Counted from the first letter of the stretch, positions 12,424 to 25,952 are shown. The stretch is 64,000 bases of DNA from Bradysia coprophila (GCF_014529535.1 NW_023503302.1:5194314-5258313), one strand, 5' to 3'. Translations and numbers: made by a program. The notes: generated by a model from the letters alone, not told the origin.

Positions 12424-13291
12424 GACAGACTCAATGCTCCGACAATGAACGTCGTTGATATATGATCAAAAATCCAATCAAAAAAGGATTCTGTCTTCAG
12501 AAAGATAAACGATTTTATGGTTCGGGTATTTCTTTCCGCATGGCCGATGACAATTGCAAACCATCTGCAATTTTGGTCAGTGGAGTGAGTTCAACAATTT
12601 ACCATAAGCTTCGTGTTTGTTTATGAACATTTCAAATTGTAAAAGGCATTACAACATACTACGAATGTCATGCCAAAGACTTCGACCGGTAACATAACGT
12701 TTATTTACACCCTGTAAGCTATCCACAGTGCGGTTGAATACAGTCGCAATAAAATTTGGAAGCACTTTTCCTATTATTTGATATTATTAATCAGCTCGAG
12801 GTTATGCACAAAAAAAATCGACCGCACCATTTGGTGCACTAAGAATCAGGACATCTAGTCTACGAAATGAGTGCTGGAGAATTGATTGGGATTGTAATCG
12901 GTAATTGAAAAGGCACATCAAATTGGTCCCATGATTGAAAGGGAAGCTGGTGGAGACTCGTCCAAATTTTAAAATGCCGATTTTGGAAGTTCGTCTTCCT
13001 GCAGATTCATGGAATTGGTAATTAGGCATACTGATAGAGAGACATGTCTGCTACTAGTCACACCCGGGGGCAAATAGTGTAATAAAGGCTTTGAAGCCAG
13101 TTGCAAATCGTATCTAACTTTTTGAAAACAGTCGCACATAAAGGTTCAAATATGGTATCCGATTTAACAGTATTTTGTATGAACATTTGCATACAAAATG
13201 TTATCATTTGGAACCGTTGAGCGATGAGGTCAAGAATCAGTGGGCAAAAAAAACGTAAAGCGTCTGCAATCATAAAAAAATAAAATTTTGG

Positions 13292-13297
13292 TTTATT
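13292..13297 (-). terminator. Gcn2 polyadenylation signal
   Basis: AATAAA on the minus strand about 35 nt after the Gcn2 stop codon. This is the canonical hexamer at a plausible distance; a very short 3' UTR is inferred. Confidence 0.6.
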
Positions 13298-13331
13298 TCA
13301 CTGTTCCGTCATCTCGAAAAACCTTAGCTTA

Positions 13332-16300
13332 TCATAAAATAATTCTGTAACTCGAATCGGCGATACTATACATGCCAATGATCGAAGCCTCCTTTTTGTT
13401 GTTACTGTTATCAATGATAATTTCCTTCACATCTTCGACAATTTGCGAAATGTATCGTTTGTACTTTGGGAACCGTTCCATAATAGCTGCAATCTCTTCG
13501 TCTGAATCCTTACAGGAAATATTCCTCGTGTCTATAGCTCCAATGATGGCGCGCAGAATATTCGGCGGCAATTCAACCACAATCACATCCACCACTTCCT
13601 TTTTACCCAACATCGTAAGCGATGGGCTCATGTGCTGTTTCAATTGATTTTCGTATCGCCGCCTCATGTTCGCTGTAGGTTTGTCTTGCATCGAGAATGT
13701 CACTTCCACTTCGGGAATCGTTGGTCCCGTAAACAGGTTGCTCTTCATGCTAACGTTCGCAATCGCTTGGTTTACGTCATTCACACTATTTGTGCTCTGA
13801 TCGGGTCGCAACATTTTCTGGATGTACTCGGTCAATTCTTGACGATTCACTTGCTTCTCCCGAAACCCGTTGTCGTTCCACGAGCGAACGCGTAGCGAAC
13901 CGTCCCCACCGAACAAAATGACATGAACGGCGCCCAGGTCTTTGGCCATATCCTGGGCTTCGTTCGATCCGGTAGCTTCGACCACTCCCGTACGAATGCC
14001 GGCCGTCCAAAGAGATCGTAGAATGTGAGTGACTTCTTTGAGCGGTGGTCGGGAGCCTGTCACGCAAATGACCACATCCATCGATCGATAGTTTTCGATA
14101 TCGACTTTGCCCAGTGCGCTAATAATTTTCTCCAAGGCGACCGAAAAGCCAACTCCGCTGATCTCTCGATTTGGTATCGATACGCCAGAGTCCTGAGCAC
14201 GTTTCCTACGAAATCGACCAAATTATTTCAATTGGATTGTGAATTCATGTTGCACTTACTGAAATTCGGTTAGCATTGAATCGTATCGACCACCAACGGC
14301 CATAATGCATTGACCCACACGACGCGTTGTTTTCATGTCACCAAGCATCTGCCAAATTATTCCACCAGATTTGGCTCGTTCGTAGCCAGTGGTAAGGCCA
14401 GTGGAGACACTAATGGGACACTTGAAAAATCAAAATGATTTGGATGAAACACAATCGTGATGGAGTAAAAAATCTCTCGTCTTACCTGCACGCCCATCCC
14501 TTGTGCCAATGATATCACCGACTCCAATTCTCTTATTGCTCCTTTAGCCAGTGACGCTGCTTCGCCTCTACCATTGATCAAATTACGCAATGCCGTTCCC
14601 GAAAAACTACACCGAGAAGCGCTCAACGGTGCTTCGACTAACAGGAATTCGACTAGCTGAACAGCACTGTATTTTGTCGTTTGCATGATGCCGGCGGTAG
14701 TGGAATGTAACTGGAATTTTGAGATCTTCCCATCGTTAAACTCTGAAATGGCCGTGAATAAGCAGCTGTACTTGTCTGTCGGTACATTGCAAAGTAATAA
14801 AATCGCTCGCAACAGACTGGTGTGGTTGATGCGAAACGAAATATTTTTATGATTCAACGCTGGTATTTCCTGGGTGATTTCGTACGCAATTGAAATAACT
14901 TCTGCGTCCACCAGTAGATTACCTGCAAAAAGCAAATTAACTAACTGCAGATGTGCTTGATCAACCATCTTAGCTAAATTACCTCGATTCGGCGTAACAA
15001 TATCAAAAGCGCATTCGTACAACTGTTTCGGATGGAAGTTGAACACCTTCTTTTCGCGATACACTCGACCCACCGAATATCGTCGGATCATATTGATTCC
15101 ATTGAGTGCTATATGCTTCGCGAAAGGTATCCGTAGATCGTGGGGCAAAGTTACAACGCTTCCGGAATGAGTCATCAACCTTACAATAGAACCATAAATG
15201 GACGACTTCTTGACCAGCGGCGATAACAGTGGCGTGACGACTTCGACAGCTCCATGCTTACAGAAAAGTGACACAATTTTCGCCTGGAATTTAAATTGGT
15301 TTTAGTTGGTGAAACAGTCTCAGGACAGGACAATGGTTATTAAAACATCTCTGACGAAACAGTTCCACTACAACCCGACAAAACTGCACAAACTTACTTT
15401 TAAAACTTCCAGTATCGGTGATATTTGACTGAGTTCTAAGTGGTACGTCAACTCCAGCACAGTATCCGATTGTTGTGCCAAGCATCGGGCTACGAGGTGT
15501 TTGTACGATTTACTTTGCGGATTCGCCAATGCATGACGTAACATTTCTTGCAACTCATTCGCTTCCAATTGTGCGGGCGGTACAAGTTCGGATGCAAGCA
15601 ATTCTTCCGCAGTAGGTCGCCTCGTCTGATCATGATTCAGCAACCACTTAATCACCTGGACATGTTGAGAGAATTTCGCATTTTCCAGCATGTACGTCGG
15701 TATTATAATAGCGGGCGTTCGTAGTTCGGCCATTATCTTGACCCGTTCCATTCCCGTTTCGAATTGAGGACTGCTCATCTCGAATAAAATAATTCCCAGC
15801 GAATACAAGTCAACTTTTTGATTGTAGGTCGCTTTCGATGCGTTGCCAGTTAATTCGGGTGCAACATACAGCGCGGTTCCTACTTTTCCTGTAAGAGAAC
15901 TTCCAATGTCTTGACTATTCAAATGAACAGTCTGCTCTTGGCTTTGAAGGGCCAGAAAGCTGGTCGTGGCCAGTCCAAAATCGCCAATTTTTACTTGATC
16001 CCTAGAGTCCAGAAAAATGTTCACCTGTGACGGATAGAATGGTCGTCAATCTATTTGAACCTCACAACGTAAAATCTTTTAGTTACCGGCTTCAAATCCC
16101 TGTGAATCATTCCTTGTTGATGTATGTGCGATAGCCCCTCAGCAATTTCACGAAATAGTCGCCACAGGCGTTCGTTGTCATTGTACAATCCACTGTCAAT
16201 GGCAGTTCTGCAAATTAGCATTTTAATATCAGCAATGTAGCAATGCAACAAAACTATCCCGATGCTGATTACCTCAAAGTACTTTTCTCACAAAATTCCA

Positions 16301-19300
16301 TTTGGATGTACATGATCTGATTTTCCGGTTTTGGTGATCGAGCCAGCACATCGCCAATTTCCGATTGCTCGTCACCGAATTTGCCGCTGCCATCATCCGA
16401 CTCAATTATGTCACCGTCTGAATTAACAAATTCGATTCCATCCGAACTGGAATCGTCAGCCACATCCTGCCAATGACTAGAAAAACTCTCTTCAGACCTT
16501 ATGACCTTTGCCATTTGTTTGATACTCTCATAGCTATCGGAGTAATCACCGCCCGACCCTAAGTTCACTTTGTTATCACTGGTATCACTTTCAATCCAAC
16601 TGTTGTAGTAGCGCACAACATTCTCATGATTCAAACGTGAAAGTAGCTCCACTTCTCTTGTCATCTTTTTGTACAATTGTTTATTCCGTGCACTCAGGGG
16701 TATTCGCTTTATGGCATATTCCCGATTGTCCAAGACATTACGCACTTTCATCACATCACCGTAGGCGCCCTGACCCAAAAATTCCAGTTCTTTAAATTCA
16801 GTGTGCAGGCGAGACTGGCCCGTATTACTGATAGCTGAATGATGAAAGCTTACTGATTGATTGATGGCACGTTCTGGAATCGTTAGCGCTGTAGACGTAA
16901 TAGGACGAATCGGTTCTCCCGGTTGTATTGGCCTCAGGAATGGATGGTCTAACAATGCAGAAGCTGACAACGTTCGTTCCGATTTACATTTTTCGATGAA
17001 GTCTCGCATTTCGAAGTGTGGCGTCGGCGACAGTGATTCAATCATAGATCCTAACGCGGGAAGATCTCCTTGATTTGTCCTCTGGCCGCCGATCAATTCG
17101 AGTAGATAAGGAACAATGGCAAAGTCTGTCACTCGAATGGTTCCAGAATTGTCCATAAACACGGTACAGTCGTATAGATTTCGGTGGGACACTCCGTTAT
17201 TGTGTAGAAAAATGAGAGCATCCAAAGCGCCCTTCGCAACGATGCTAGCACCTTCCGGACACCATCCTAACGAGCCGGATATACTACAAATACTTGTGCC
17301 AAGAACAAAATCTTGAACCAGATACAAAACGACGCCTTCCTTCTTCTTCATACACAGAACACATTCGTAGGCAATGAGATTTTTGTGCACCAGCGATTCG
17401 AGATTTGTCACCTGCTTTTCAATACTTTGTATTATTTCGTCAACGGTGTGACCGTTACATTTTTGATCGCTGGTAGTTCGATTACAATTTGCTATGCATT
17501 TCGATTCTAGCTGAGAATATTTGATATTCCACTCGGTGATATAAAGTAGTTGACCGCTTTCCAAATCGATTCCGGAAAAGGCAACGCATCCTTTTTGCGA
17601 GTGACCTTGAAACAGAAAAATGAAAAATATTTAATGAAATTGACACCAATCGTGCGTTAAAGGGACGGATTGATTTAATCCGGCAAAGTAAATATCATTC
17701 GAATGTGGAACACGATCTTCAGTCTTTATGGATTTCGTATCCAGTTCTTCTGCGTTCCTGCAAAATTTAAACGGAAAAGTCGAAACACTGGAAACGCAGT
17801 CTCTTAAATTCAAATAACATACTCAGGCAGAGTTAAATTGACTTGGAAGTTTGAGTAAGGTCATGCCAAATTAGGAAAACGAAGTATTACAGTCGGCAAC
17901 TTTGAAATAAGTGACACATTTTGTTTCAATTGTTTTTCAGCTGATCCACTCATACAAACAAAAGTACCTACCCTCACAGATAAAACAGTTTTACGCACGT
18001 GCGCGTGGTAGTGGTAAAACCATTCAAGGACGTCAAAACATTTTAGTTTGTATGAGTGAAAAACAGCTCAAAGGAAATGTGTCACTTATATTCCAAAGTC
18101 GTTCACTTTTGTAAGTTACATTCATTTCATAACGGAAGTAAAAAGTCAGGGACAGCAAAAAATTGCCCATAAATTATTGCCTCTCTTATTTCTCTCATTT
18201 CGATATACTTTCGTTTTGGAGAAATGAGAGACGTAAGAGAAATGAACACTTAATTGGGTCTGTTTTTTTTTTGTTCATTCGATTTAATAATTTTGATTTC
18301 CAACTAGAGATGAAAGATAAATAGAATGAGCGTAACGTCTCGTGAGTTTACAGCGCTGTTGGTAAAATTTCCTATTTCCTCCCCTTGGTTATCCCAACGC
18401 TTTTTATGATTCCTTTGTCAGTCAAAATAAAATCCTTAGAAAATTCTTCAAAATTTTAAGAGAAAAAACCTCAAATTCATAGAATATCCTCAAAATTATA
18501 GAAACCCTTTAAAAGTCTCAATAAAATAAAAAGTAGAAAATCATTGAAAATTGAAAAAGAGAGATTTTCGGAATCAGTAAAAAATCCTCTGGAAATCCTT
18601 GGAAACAATATGAAAGTCCTCAGAGGATCGTCCTTTCGAAAATCTTTTGTAAACGAAATTTACAAATATCTGCCCCTCGTCCAAAAGTGATTAGTCGAAC
18701 TTTTCTTAAGTTTTTTTTTGTTCGATCTGGTACGACAATTTGTTAGAACCAAAAAAACATTTAAATGGTTTTCAACTGTAAATTTGGTGGCACTAAGTAT
18801 GGTTACAAAAAACTCGAAAATTTGAAGAATATTTGGCCGTGCAACCTTATATTTGACTAAAAAATGTTCTCTACGGATTTTAAATCTCGTGGAACAAGTG
18901 AACTTTTGTGCCCGGTCTCATCCACGACTAACGAAAAATTGGAAAATTGATGTACCCTACTACGCATATTGTCCGGCTATCGTTCAGATTCTTATTAGAA
19001 TCACTTTGCCCATCGATGAACCAGTCAGATTAAGTAAGTTAGTCAACAATTTACCAGTACTTACAATTGTAACTATTTGCTTGTTCCGTGAACAGATGGG
19101 CACATAAATTACGATAACATTTTTCTTGATAACACAAAACTAAAACAAATAAAACCCGCGCGTTTTTTCTCGCTCGAGTACGATAAAAAAAGAAACAAAT
19201 GGCCAGTTTCTGTTTTGGGTGAGCGAAACCTCTTCACGCTATGCATACAATTCGTTAATTTTGCTTAATTATCTTTAACAACTTTTTAATGTAAATCATG

Positions 19301-20508
19301 GCTTATCAGTGCTTTCCTGTACATTAACAAATTTACGTTCCGTGTTCAAGCCAATTGAAATACGCACTACGGTTCGACAGATATAATAGCACATGGGTTA
19401 TGCCGATAACTCAAATATTCTAGAAGTTTGATCTAATGTAGAGATCAGACCATTGAATGGAGCGTTGAAGCGTTTAAAATAAAAAAAAAACCGTGCTTTA
19501 ATACTCGCTTGGGACTGTCAGCATTACGAGGACATTATAACGTTAGATTAACTTACAGAATTCGACTGTCAATGAAATTTGACAAGGTCAATGACATCCG
19601 CAAATAAAATGCATGAACGTTGAGACGTCCAACTGAAAAAAGAAACTTACCCATACAACAGCCCTTCTGTATCTTCCTTCCAACATTGGAAAAGTACAAT
19701 GTATCGCTGCTTCGATGCTCCGTACATTCGTTCGGATAAATACGACTGCGAAATACTGTCGACGGTGATCCCATATCTTCCGACGATCCATTCGATCGAT
19801 GCGTTGGGCTGGACTCGCTGATACTGCGTCGATCCCTTCTCCATTTCGTTTCGCTGCGAAATATTTCCTTTCGTTTCAGCACTTCGTCGCGTATGATTTG
19901 CTTTTCCTGATTCAATTTCAACTGTTGCATCTGTTGCAGATCTTCATCACGTTTCAATTTCTCCAACAGCATTTGATCGTAGAAACTTCCCGCCGGTCGT
20001 TTGTTGTGTTTGTGCAGAAATGCCTGAACGGTTTGTGCCAATTCGTAGATCATTACTTCGCCTTTCAGTTCGTTGGCTAGGTCGACCAGACTCTTGGTGA
20101 GCTCCTCGATGAGTGCATCGGATAGTCCTTTGCTTTGTTCTAGCGTTATTTTGGGAACACTGAAACAGGGCAAAACATTAGGCTGGAAACAGTCAATTCA
20201 AACAACACTTCAGGCATACACTTTTGGGTATTTTTGACTGCACGACACATGCAACTTTGTGCGAACATACACTTCTTTCCGTCCGGACGAACTTTGTAAT
20301 GGTTCCAGCAAAATGATCAAATTTAAAGGCTTCCATGCTCCCGCTGGCCTCAGATCCTCAACATCCGATCCAAATATAGACTGAATTGACGGAACATATT
20401 TATGGTTAGCGATTGATTAATGTTTAAACAGTGAATGCATCGTACACCGACCTGTATGACTTCCAATTCGTTTTCTTGTCGGTCCCGGAATGTTTCCTTG
20501 GTGTTCAT
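13332..20508 (-). CDS. Gcn2: eIF2-alpha kinase GCN2 (nine coding exons)
   Basis: Kinase that phosphorylates eIF2-alpha when uncharged tRNA accumulates, lowering general translation. Exons, 5' to 3' on the minus strand: 20508-20452, 20380-20220, 20159-19651, 17605-16273, 16207-16087, 16024-15398, 15283-14486, 14420-14260, 14205-13332. They sum to 4641 nt (1546 aa plus stop), all phases agree, and all introns are GT-AG. Domains seen: RWD from about residue 10; a pseudokinase whose catalytic loop reads HRN (383-385) instead of HRD; a kinase with GQGAYG (520-525), ATP lysine 542, a long acidic insert, HRDLKP (722-727) and DFG (742-744); a HisRS-like domain from about 935, including CPISVSTGL and GYERAKSGG; then a C-terminal region. 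Drosophila and human proteins are about 1590-1650 aa, so this is full length. An in-frame TAG 12 nt upstream supports the start. The 2-kb intron 17606-19650 is the outlier and carries a foldback. Confidence 0.96.
17606..19650 (-). other. Large Gcn2 intron
   Basis: Joins ...GCCMG to HSQKGC..., with donor GTAAGTTT and acceptor TTTCAAG. At 2045 bp it is about 20-40 times longer than the other eight Gcn2 introns. It contains a foldback (17899-18099) and a weak inverted repeat (about 18189-18245). No coding sequence in it could be supported. Confidence 0.85.
17899..18099. repeat. Foldback element in Gcn2 intron
   Basis: The outer arms AACTTTGAAATAAGTGACAC and its near-complement at 18078-18099 form an imperfect inverted repeat. 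The inner part CACTCATACAAAC pairs with GTTTGTATGAGTG. About 80 bp of unpaired centre remain. MITE-like; no clear target duplication was found. Confidence 0.7.
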
Positions 20509-22423
20509 CGTAACAAGCTAATTCATTATTCTAATTCGAAACGACTTTTCAAAAATGAACATTGCCAGGTTTGTCCTAAGTAATACTTATTATGTAGTCA
20601 CACAATAGTATAATGTTACTGCGCAACTCAACATACAACACAATCCAACACACAACAACAACCTCTGCTGTCATTTCAAAAACAGAGGGTTTACATTTCC
20701 AGATTTGTTTCTGGGTGAAGAATTATACTGTCGTGTATGCAACATCAGCTGTCACGAACACGTGTTATACAACTAAAGTTTTGAGCTAGTATGCAACATA
20801 AAAATACATTATACCTATACCGTGTGTTCTTGCGGATTTGCGTTGTATTCAGTTGAATACATACGTTGGGCACCACAAACAACTACTGTTTATTAAGTTT
20901 TATCTGCATAGAATGAAAATCTCGCCTTTTTCTCTCTAGTGCAATGTTTATATATAGCTGTTCTTGACAGATAAAATAGCATGTGCTCCTCTCTGTACAA
21001 AATGATTATAGAGGATAGAGGTGCATTATCTAGTATAAGAGAACGTTAGACTTTCTTGAGCTATAAATCAAAACGAAAAAGATCAGTTTGACAGAAAATG
21101 AGCGAAAGAAATGATTGAAGTGTCAATTCTGTGTGAATGGAAATCATTAAAATGGGATGCTGTATTGTCCTTCATTTTAGTCTGTTTTTTGAAAATCAAA
21201 AGAAAAATCTATCGCAATGGTAATTTCAACTGCATTTCAATCAGGGCTTGAAAAAACTTTTAGTTCAAAGTATATGTACCATAAAAGTTATTGCTTTTTC
21301 TTATACTCCTGATGATTTTCTGATAAATATCAAAACCGGTTGGTCGGGGGTTTGCAGAGATAGGCCATTTTTTGTACCATTGTGAAACCGTTCCCATATA
21401 AATCGTAGGTTTTTCGAACTGGTCTGCTAAAGAAATTAGTGTATACCTGTTAGCCTGGGTTGTAATCTTTCCAATGATACCAAACACATCACATTTCATG
21501 TGAGTAATTTAGGCTTTTAATCAAATGGGTAGAACATTTTGAAGGAAATGCGTTTAAATGAAAAAATTTAACTCACAATAGTTAAAAATATTGAAAATTG
21601 GTGAAATAAAATTTGATTTAAAGGTAATTTTTCACCATAGTGTACTTTGCATACATTGTATTGGGTAGCATCTAGTCCGACTTAACGGACCACTGTTTTG
21701 AACTCTCCTCAATTTTTGTGTGCATTTTCGGTAAAACTTTATTTTTGTTCAGGGGGACCGTGGGAAGTAATGGGAAAACTTGGAAATTGTTTTCCCAGAT
21801 TCGCTGATTTCAATACAAAATTTTTAATGAAATTGTGCTACAACTTTGTATGTTATGGCTCGTAAAGTTCATGAGTATAACAATTTTGTGAACTTTTGAC
21901 CGAGGGGTCACGCACTTCTTCAAATTTAATCCATTTAATACATTTAATCCAAGAAATACATGGGATTAAATGGATTTAAATCCATTTAATCCTTAGTGCG
22001 TCACCCCTCGCTTTTGACATTTTTTTCCATAAATTTTATGTCAAAACTCTACGAAATCATCACACTCAGGAATTTTACCAACCATAATGGTTTACACCTT
22101 TTTTATGCACAATTAAGTGGTTCTCAATTTTCATACGTTCGTAACTCTAAGAATTCATAACTTGATAGTTCTTATGGGATTTTATACACAAAACTGTCAA
22201 GGTACGAATATTTGGAGCTACGAAAATATGACAATAGTCTCCCAGGTCTCAGTAAATTGCGTAACCTAAATTAAGTGACATTTCTCCACGTTTGCATAAT
22301 GTTTACGTTTGTGATTGGTTTTAGAAACAATAATATCAAGAGCCGAGAGGAGAAGGCGAAACGCCGAATTGTAAATTCTCAGCTGTCAAATGTGTAAGTC
22401 GTTTCGTTCGTTGAGAAAAAGTC
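20509..22423. other. Divergent Gcn2/PNPase intergenic region
   Basis: 1.9 kb between the two start codons, transcribed away from each other. It must hold both promoters, but no TATA box or other core element could be identified with confidence. It contains one MITE (21901-22010). No convincing open reading frame. Confidence 0.6.
21901..22010. mobile_element. MITE with CGAGGGG ends (copy 1)
   Basis: 110 bp. The ends CGAGGGGTCACGCACT and, inverted, CGAGGGGTGACGCACT differ at one of 16 positions. A perfect 8-bp duplication CTTTTGAC flanks it at 21893-21900 and 22011-22018. An 8-bp duplication is the hAT-superfamily signature. The interior is AT-rich and partly palindromic, with no coding capacity. 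Same terminal motif as 27527-28328 and 43185-43439. Confidence 0.88.
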
Positions 22424-25134
22424 ATGCCTAACATCATGCGGCTTTTTTCGTTTACATTGAATAATGGTTTCTTAAATAAAAAGTTTGTTCGCACTGACAT
22501 ATCCACGCTGCTTAGGAATTATGGTTCGAAAAGTGCAACGAACACGGTCACCGCTACATTATCCAATGGGTACGGTTATTGAGGGTTATGTTTACGTTTT
22601 AAAATGTCATTTCTTAATCCTTAATCATACCTAGACGGTCTTTGACAATAGCCGCTGGTGAATTAGCAAGATTTGCAGATGGAACCGCTACAGTTACGAT
22701 GGGAGACACAACGGTTCTTGTCACCGCAGTGTCTAAACAAAAATCAAATTCGTCGTTTATGCCTTTGACCGTAGATTTCAGGTATGTACACACAACACAA
22801 CGTCATTCAATGCCTACAACTGTCGATCGCAATTCAGTAAAATGTTTTTTCCAGACAAAAATCAGCCGCTGCTGGACGAATACCAACCAATTTTCTTCGA
22901 CGAGAATTGGGTAAATATTGTGACAAAAGGCTGAAGGATGAATAGCATCCGACTAACATTGTGCAAATTTCACTTGTACGTTTAAGGTCCATCTGAGAAG
23001 GAAATTCTAACCGCACGATTGATTGACCGATCATTGCGACCACTTTTCCCAAATGAATTCAAATGTGAAACTCAATTGGTGTGTAATATGCTGGCCATCG
23101 ACTCGATGCATTTACCGGATGTTCTGGCTATAAATGCCGCTTCGACAGCGTTAAGTTTGAGTGACATACCGTGGAATGGACCTGTTGCCGCTGTTCGGTA
23201 AGCTGAACTTTCTAACGTCTGTGAGTAGATCCGTGACACTTAACTGTTTTCGCAACAGTATAGGCATGGTTGGTGATGAAATTCTGATCAATCCAACGAG
23301 ACGTGAACTTAAATCGTCAGAATTGGACCTGGTTGTGTCGGCGACGAAACAACACCTCATCGTTATGCTGGAGGGCAAAGGAAATGTTATTCTATTGCCA
23401 AAGTTGCAGAAAGCTATCAAACAGGGTGCTAAGGATGCACAGACGATAATACAGGCAATAGAAAAACTGCAACGAAGCAACGGCAAAACGAAACGTGAAA
23501 TCGATCCGGAAAAAGTTTGTTCCGGCGAGGTTTCCGATGCGGTAAGAGCAATGAGTGAGATGAGGCTGCGCGAGATTTTCCGTAACAGTGAGCATGATAA
23601 ACTTAGTCGTGACCATGCTGTTGCCGAGATTCGAAAGAGTGTTGTGGAGAGTGTGTGGTCCAGTTTTCCAGACGTCGAACCGTCATTGATACAGGAAAGC
23701 TTCAACAAATGCTGCAAAATGACCTTTAGAGATCTGATTTTCGAAGACGAACGTCGATGTGATGGACGAACCTTTGATGAATTAAGGAACATTTCCTGCA
23801 AAATTAATATGCACAAACCGTTGCATGGATCGGCGTTGTTTCAGCGAGGTCAAACGCAAGTGTTTTGCACCGTATCGTTGGACTCAGTCGAAAGTGCCAT
23901 GAAGCTGGATCATTTAACCGCCGTCGATACGTAAGTGAACACATTATGTACCGACGAATTTCGGCTTATGCTTTTCTTTATGCTTCCAGCGGAGTGAAAT
24001 CGAAAAACTTTTTCCTCCACTACGAATTTCCACCTTATGCAACTGGTGAGATCGGCAAATCCGGTCCAATTGGTCGACGAGAAATTGGACATGGCGCACT
24101 GGCAGAAAAAGGACTTTTGGCTACGATTCCTAACGATTTTCCGTTCACAGTACGATTGACCTCTGAGGTATTGGAATCGAATGGATCCAGTTCAATGGCA
24201 AGTGTGTGTGGTGGTTCGTTAGCGCTGATGGACGCTGGTGTTCCACTGTCAGCTGCAGCAGCTGGTGTTGCGATCGGTTTAGTTACCCGCTATGAAGATA
24301 ATGAGTTACAGGACTATCGCATTTTAACCGATATATTGGTGAGTGATTGTGCGAATTATGAACTGGTCCCATAAAGTCTTTCATATATGTAACTGTACGT
24401 TTGACGTAAAATTTCCTCAATAACAGGGCATCGAAGACTACATGGGCGACATGGATATGAAAGTTGCCGGCACAGAAAAGGGATTTACAGCGATTCAAGC
24501 CGACATTAAAGTTCCTGGTATTTCATTAAAAGTGGTCATGGAAGCACTACAAAAGTCACACAATGCCAAAACAAAAATTTTAGGAATAATGAACGAATGC
24601 ATAGCTACACCGAGAAAAGTACGCAAAGAATGTTGGCCGGTCACAGAAGATGTTACCGTCGAACCGCATCAACGACCGAAACTAATCGGTCAAGGTGGAA
24701 CTAACATAAAGAAAATTTACTTACAAACCGGCGCTCAACTAACACAGAACGATGAAAATTCATTTACAATATTTGCACCATCCGAATCATCGATGGCTGA
24801 AGTAAAGGAAGTGATAGAGACATTGCTGAAGGCAGACAAAGAACCCGATTTGGAATTCGGCGCCATTTACACAGCGAAAATAGTGGAAATAAAAGACATT
24901 GGTGTCATGGTAACGCTGTTTCCATCAATGACACCGACCCTATTACACAATTCGCAATTAGATCAGCGAAAGGTGGCTCATCCGTCTGCGATCGGCCTAC
25001 AAGTGAAGGATGAAATTCAAGTCAAATATTTCGGTCGAGATCCGGTGTCTGGTTTCATGCGACTGTCGCGAAAAGTGTTGCAAGGACCAACATCTAGTGT
25101 GATAAAAAATTTGGACAAATCCAGTGTTGGCTAG
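22424..25134 (+). CDS. PNPase: Polyribonucleotide nucleotidyltransferase, mitochondrial
   Basis: Phosphorolytic 3'-5' exoribonuclease of the mitochondrion, involved in RNA turnover and import. Exons: 22424-22569, 22635-22781, 22855-22910, 22987-23197, 23259-23930, 23990-24338, 24427-25134. They total 2289 nt (762 aa plus stop), in frame across GT-AG introns of 59-88 bp; human PNPT1 is 783 aa. An Arg/Lys-rich N-terminus of about 45 residues looks like a transit peptide. Order of domains: first RNase PH core (about 50-260, with [11 protein letters not shown]), helical linker, second RNase PH core (about 345-590, with [18 protein letters not shown] and the metal-site segment IEDYMGDMD at 529-537), KH domain with IGQGG (614-618), S1 domain from about 667 to 740. 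An in-frame TGA 12 nt upstream of the ATG supports the start. No canonical AATAAA follows closely. Confidence 0.96.
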
Positions 25135-25316
25135 TTGTAATGGTAGTGAAAATATACATTTTTTTAGAAATTGCACATTTTCTATTGTCTTTGCCGAATC
25201 GTTTTTGGGTGCCATTGTGCGATTGGAAAAAAAAATTTTTTGGGTTACTTACAGAATTTAAAAGGTCTCGTCCTGACGATTATTTTAAGCCCTAAAAAAA
25301 TATTTCGTCGGAACGT

Positions 25317-25952
25317 ATTTCAACATAAGATATAAACGACGAGCACACCCTCGACGTAGAATAATTCATTTTCATTCTAAAATTTAATTAATTCCATCCA
25401 AATTGATCATTCTACTGTGCATTTATAGATACACTCACCTTACACACATTCGCCCTCTCCCATCCCCATAACCATTTCTATTTTGAATGAAATATTTACC
25501 GATGCATTTGAATAACTTATGAGAGATGCAAGAAGTGCATATGTGTAATGTATACCATTATCATAGCGTTGAGAGATAACTGTTTGAGAATTGCGGGAAA
25601 TTACGAAGTCAGGTATGCGATTGTTGATGTCGTTTAGATATATTATTCAAATTAAGTGATTTTTGCATTATTCAATTCCATTTACGATTGATGGTATAAC
25701 CGAAATACGTGCGGAACATGTTTGCCTGAGTTAAATCAATCAAATGTGAAGCAATTACATTAGATTGCCGAAGCAATTTTTCCCAGTTAATAAAATTAAC
25801 TGTCCCATGACATCTCTTCCAATTAAAACTCAAACTAATCGACGGACGTTTTTGGACTTTTGATGTGCTTGCAATGTTCAATTGAAATTCAATCGAAAAC
25901 TTTAATCGTGTTGAACGTAATTAAATAACGGTCGTCATGGAGATGAGCGGGT
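25317..25952 (+). repeat. Dispersed 0.65-kb repeat, copy 1
   Basis: Aligns along its length, same orientation, with 57403-58132, with many small indels. Shared stretches include AATGAAATATTTACCGATGC, GAGAGATAACT, GATTGATGGTATAAC, CAAATGTGAAGCAATTACAT and CCCATGACATCTCTTCCAAT. Both copies end at GAGATGAGCGGGT. No coding potential or terminal repeats were seen. The family is not recognised. Confidence 0.8.

Larger units (their letters stand above)
3259..13291. other. 10-kb intergenic region without a confident gene
   Basis: Holds foldbacks (3973-4033, 11337-11408, 11661-12063), two copies of a MITE (4212-4322, 12236-12423), a possible retrotransposon tail (8583-8608), and a 25-bp duplicated unit at about 6828-6879. 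Open frames at 5540-5911 and 6730-7008 show no recognisable domain. Nothing else could be supported. Confidence 0.55.

Noticed and set aside
17631..17813. Possible extra Gcn2 exon (AEELDTKSIKTEDRVPHSND)
   Set aside because: The flanking exons 19651-20159 and 16273-17605 join directly in phase to give GCCMGHSQKGC, as in other GCN2 proteins. This segment has no usable donor in the right phase.
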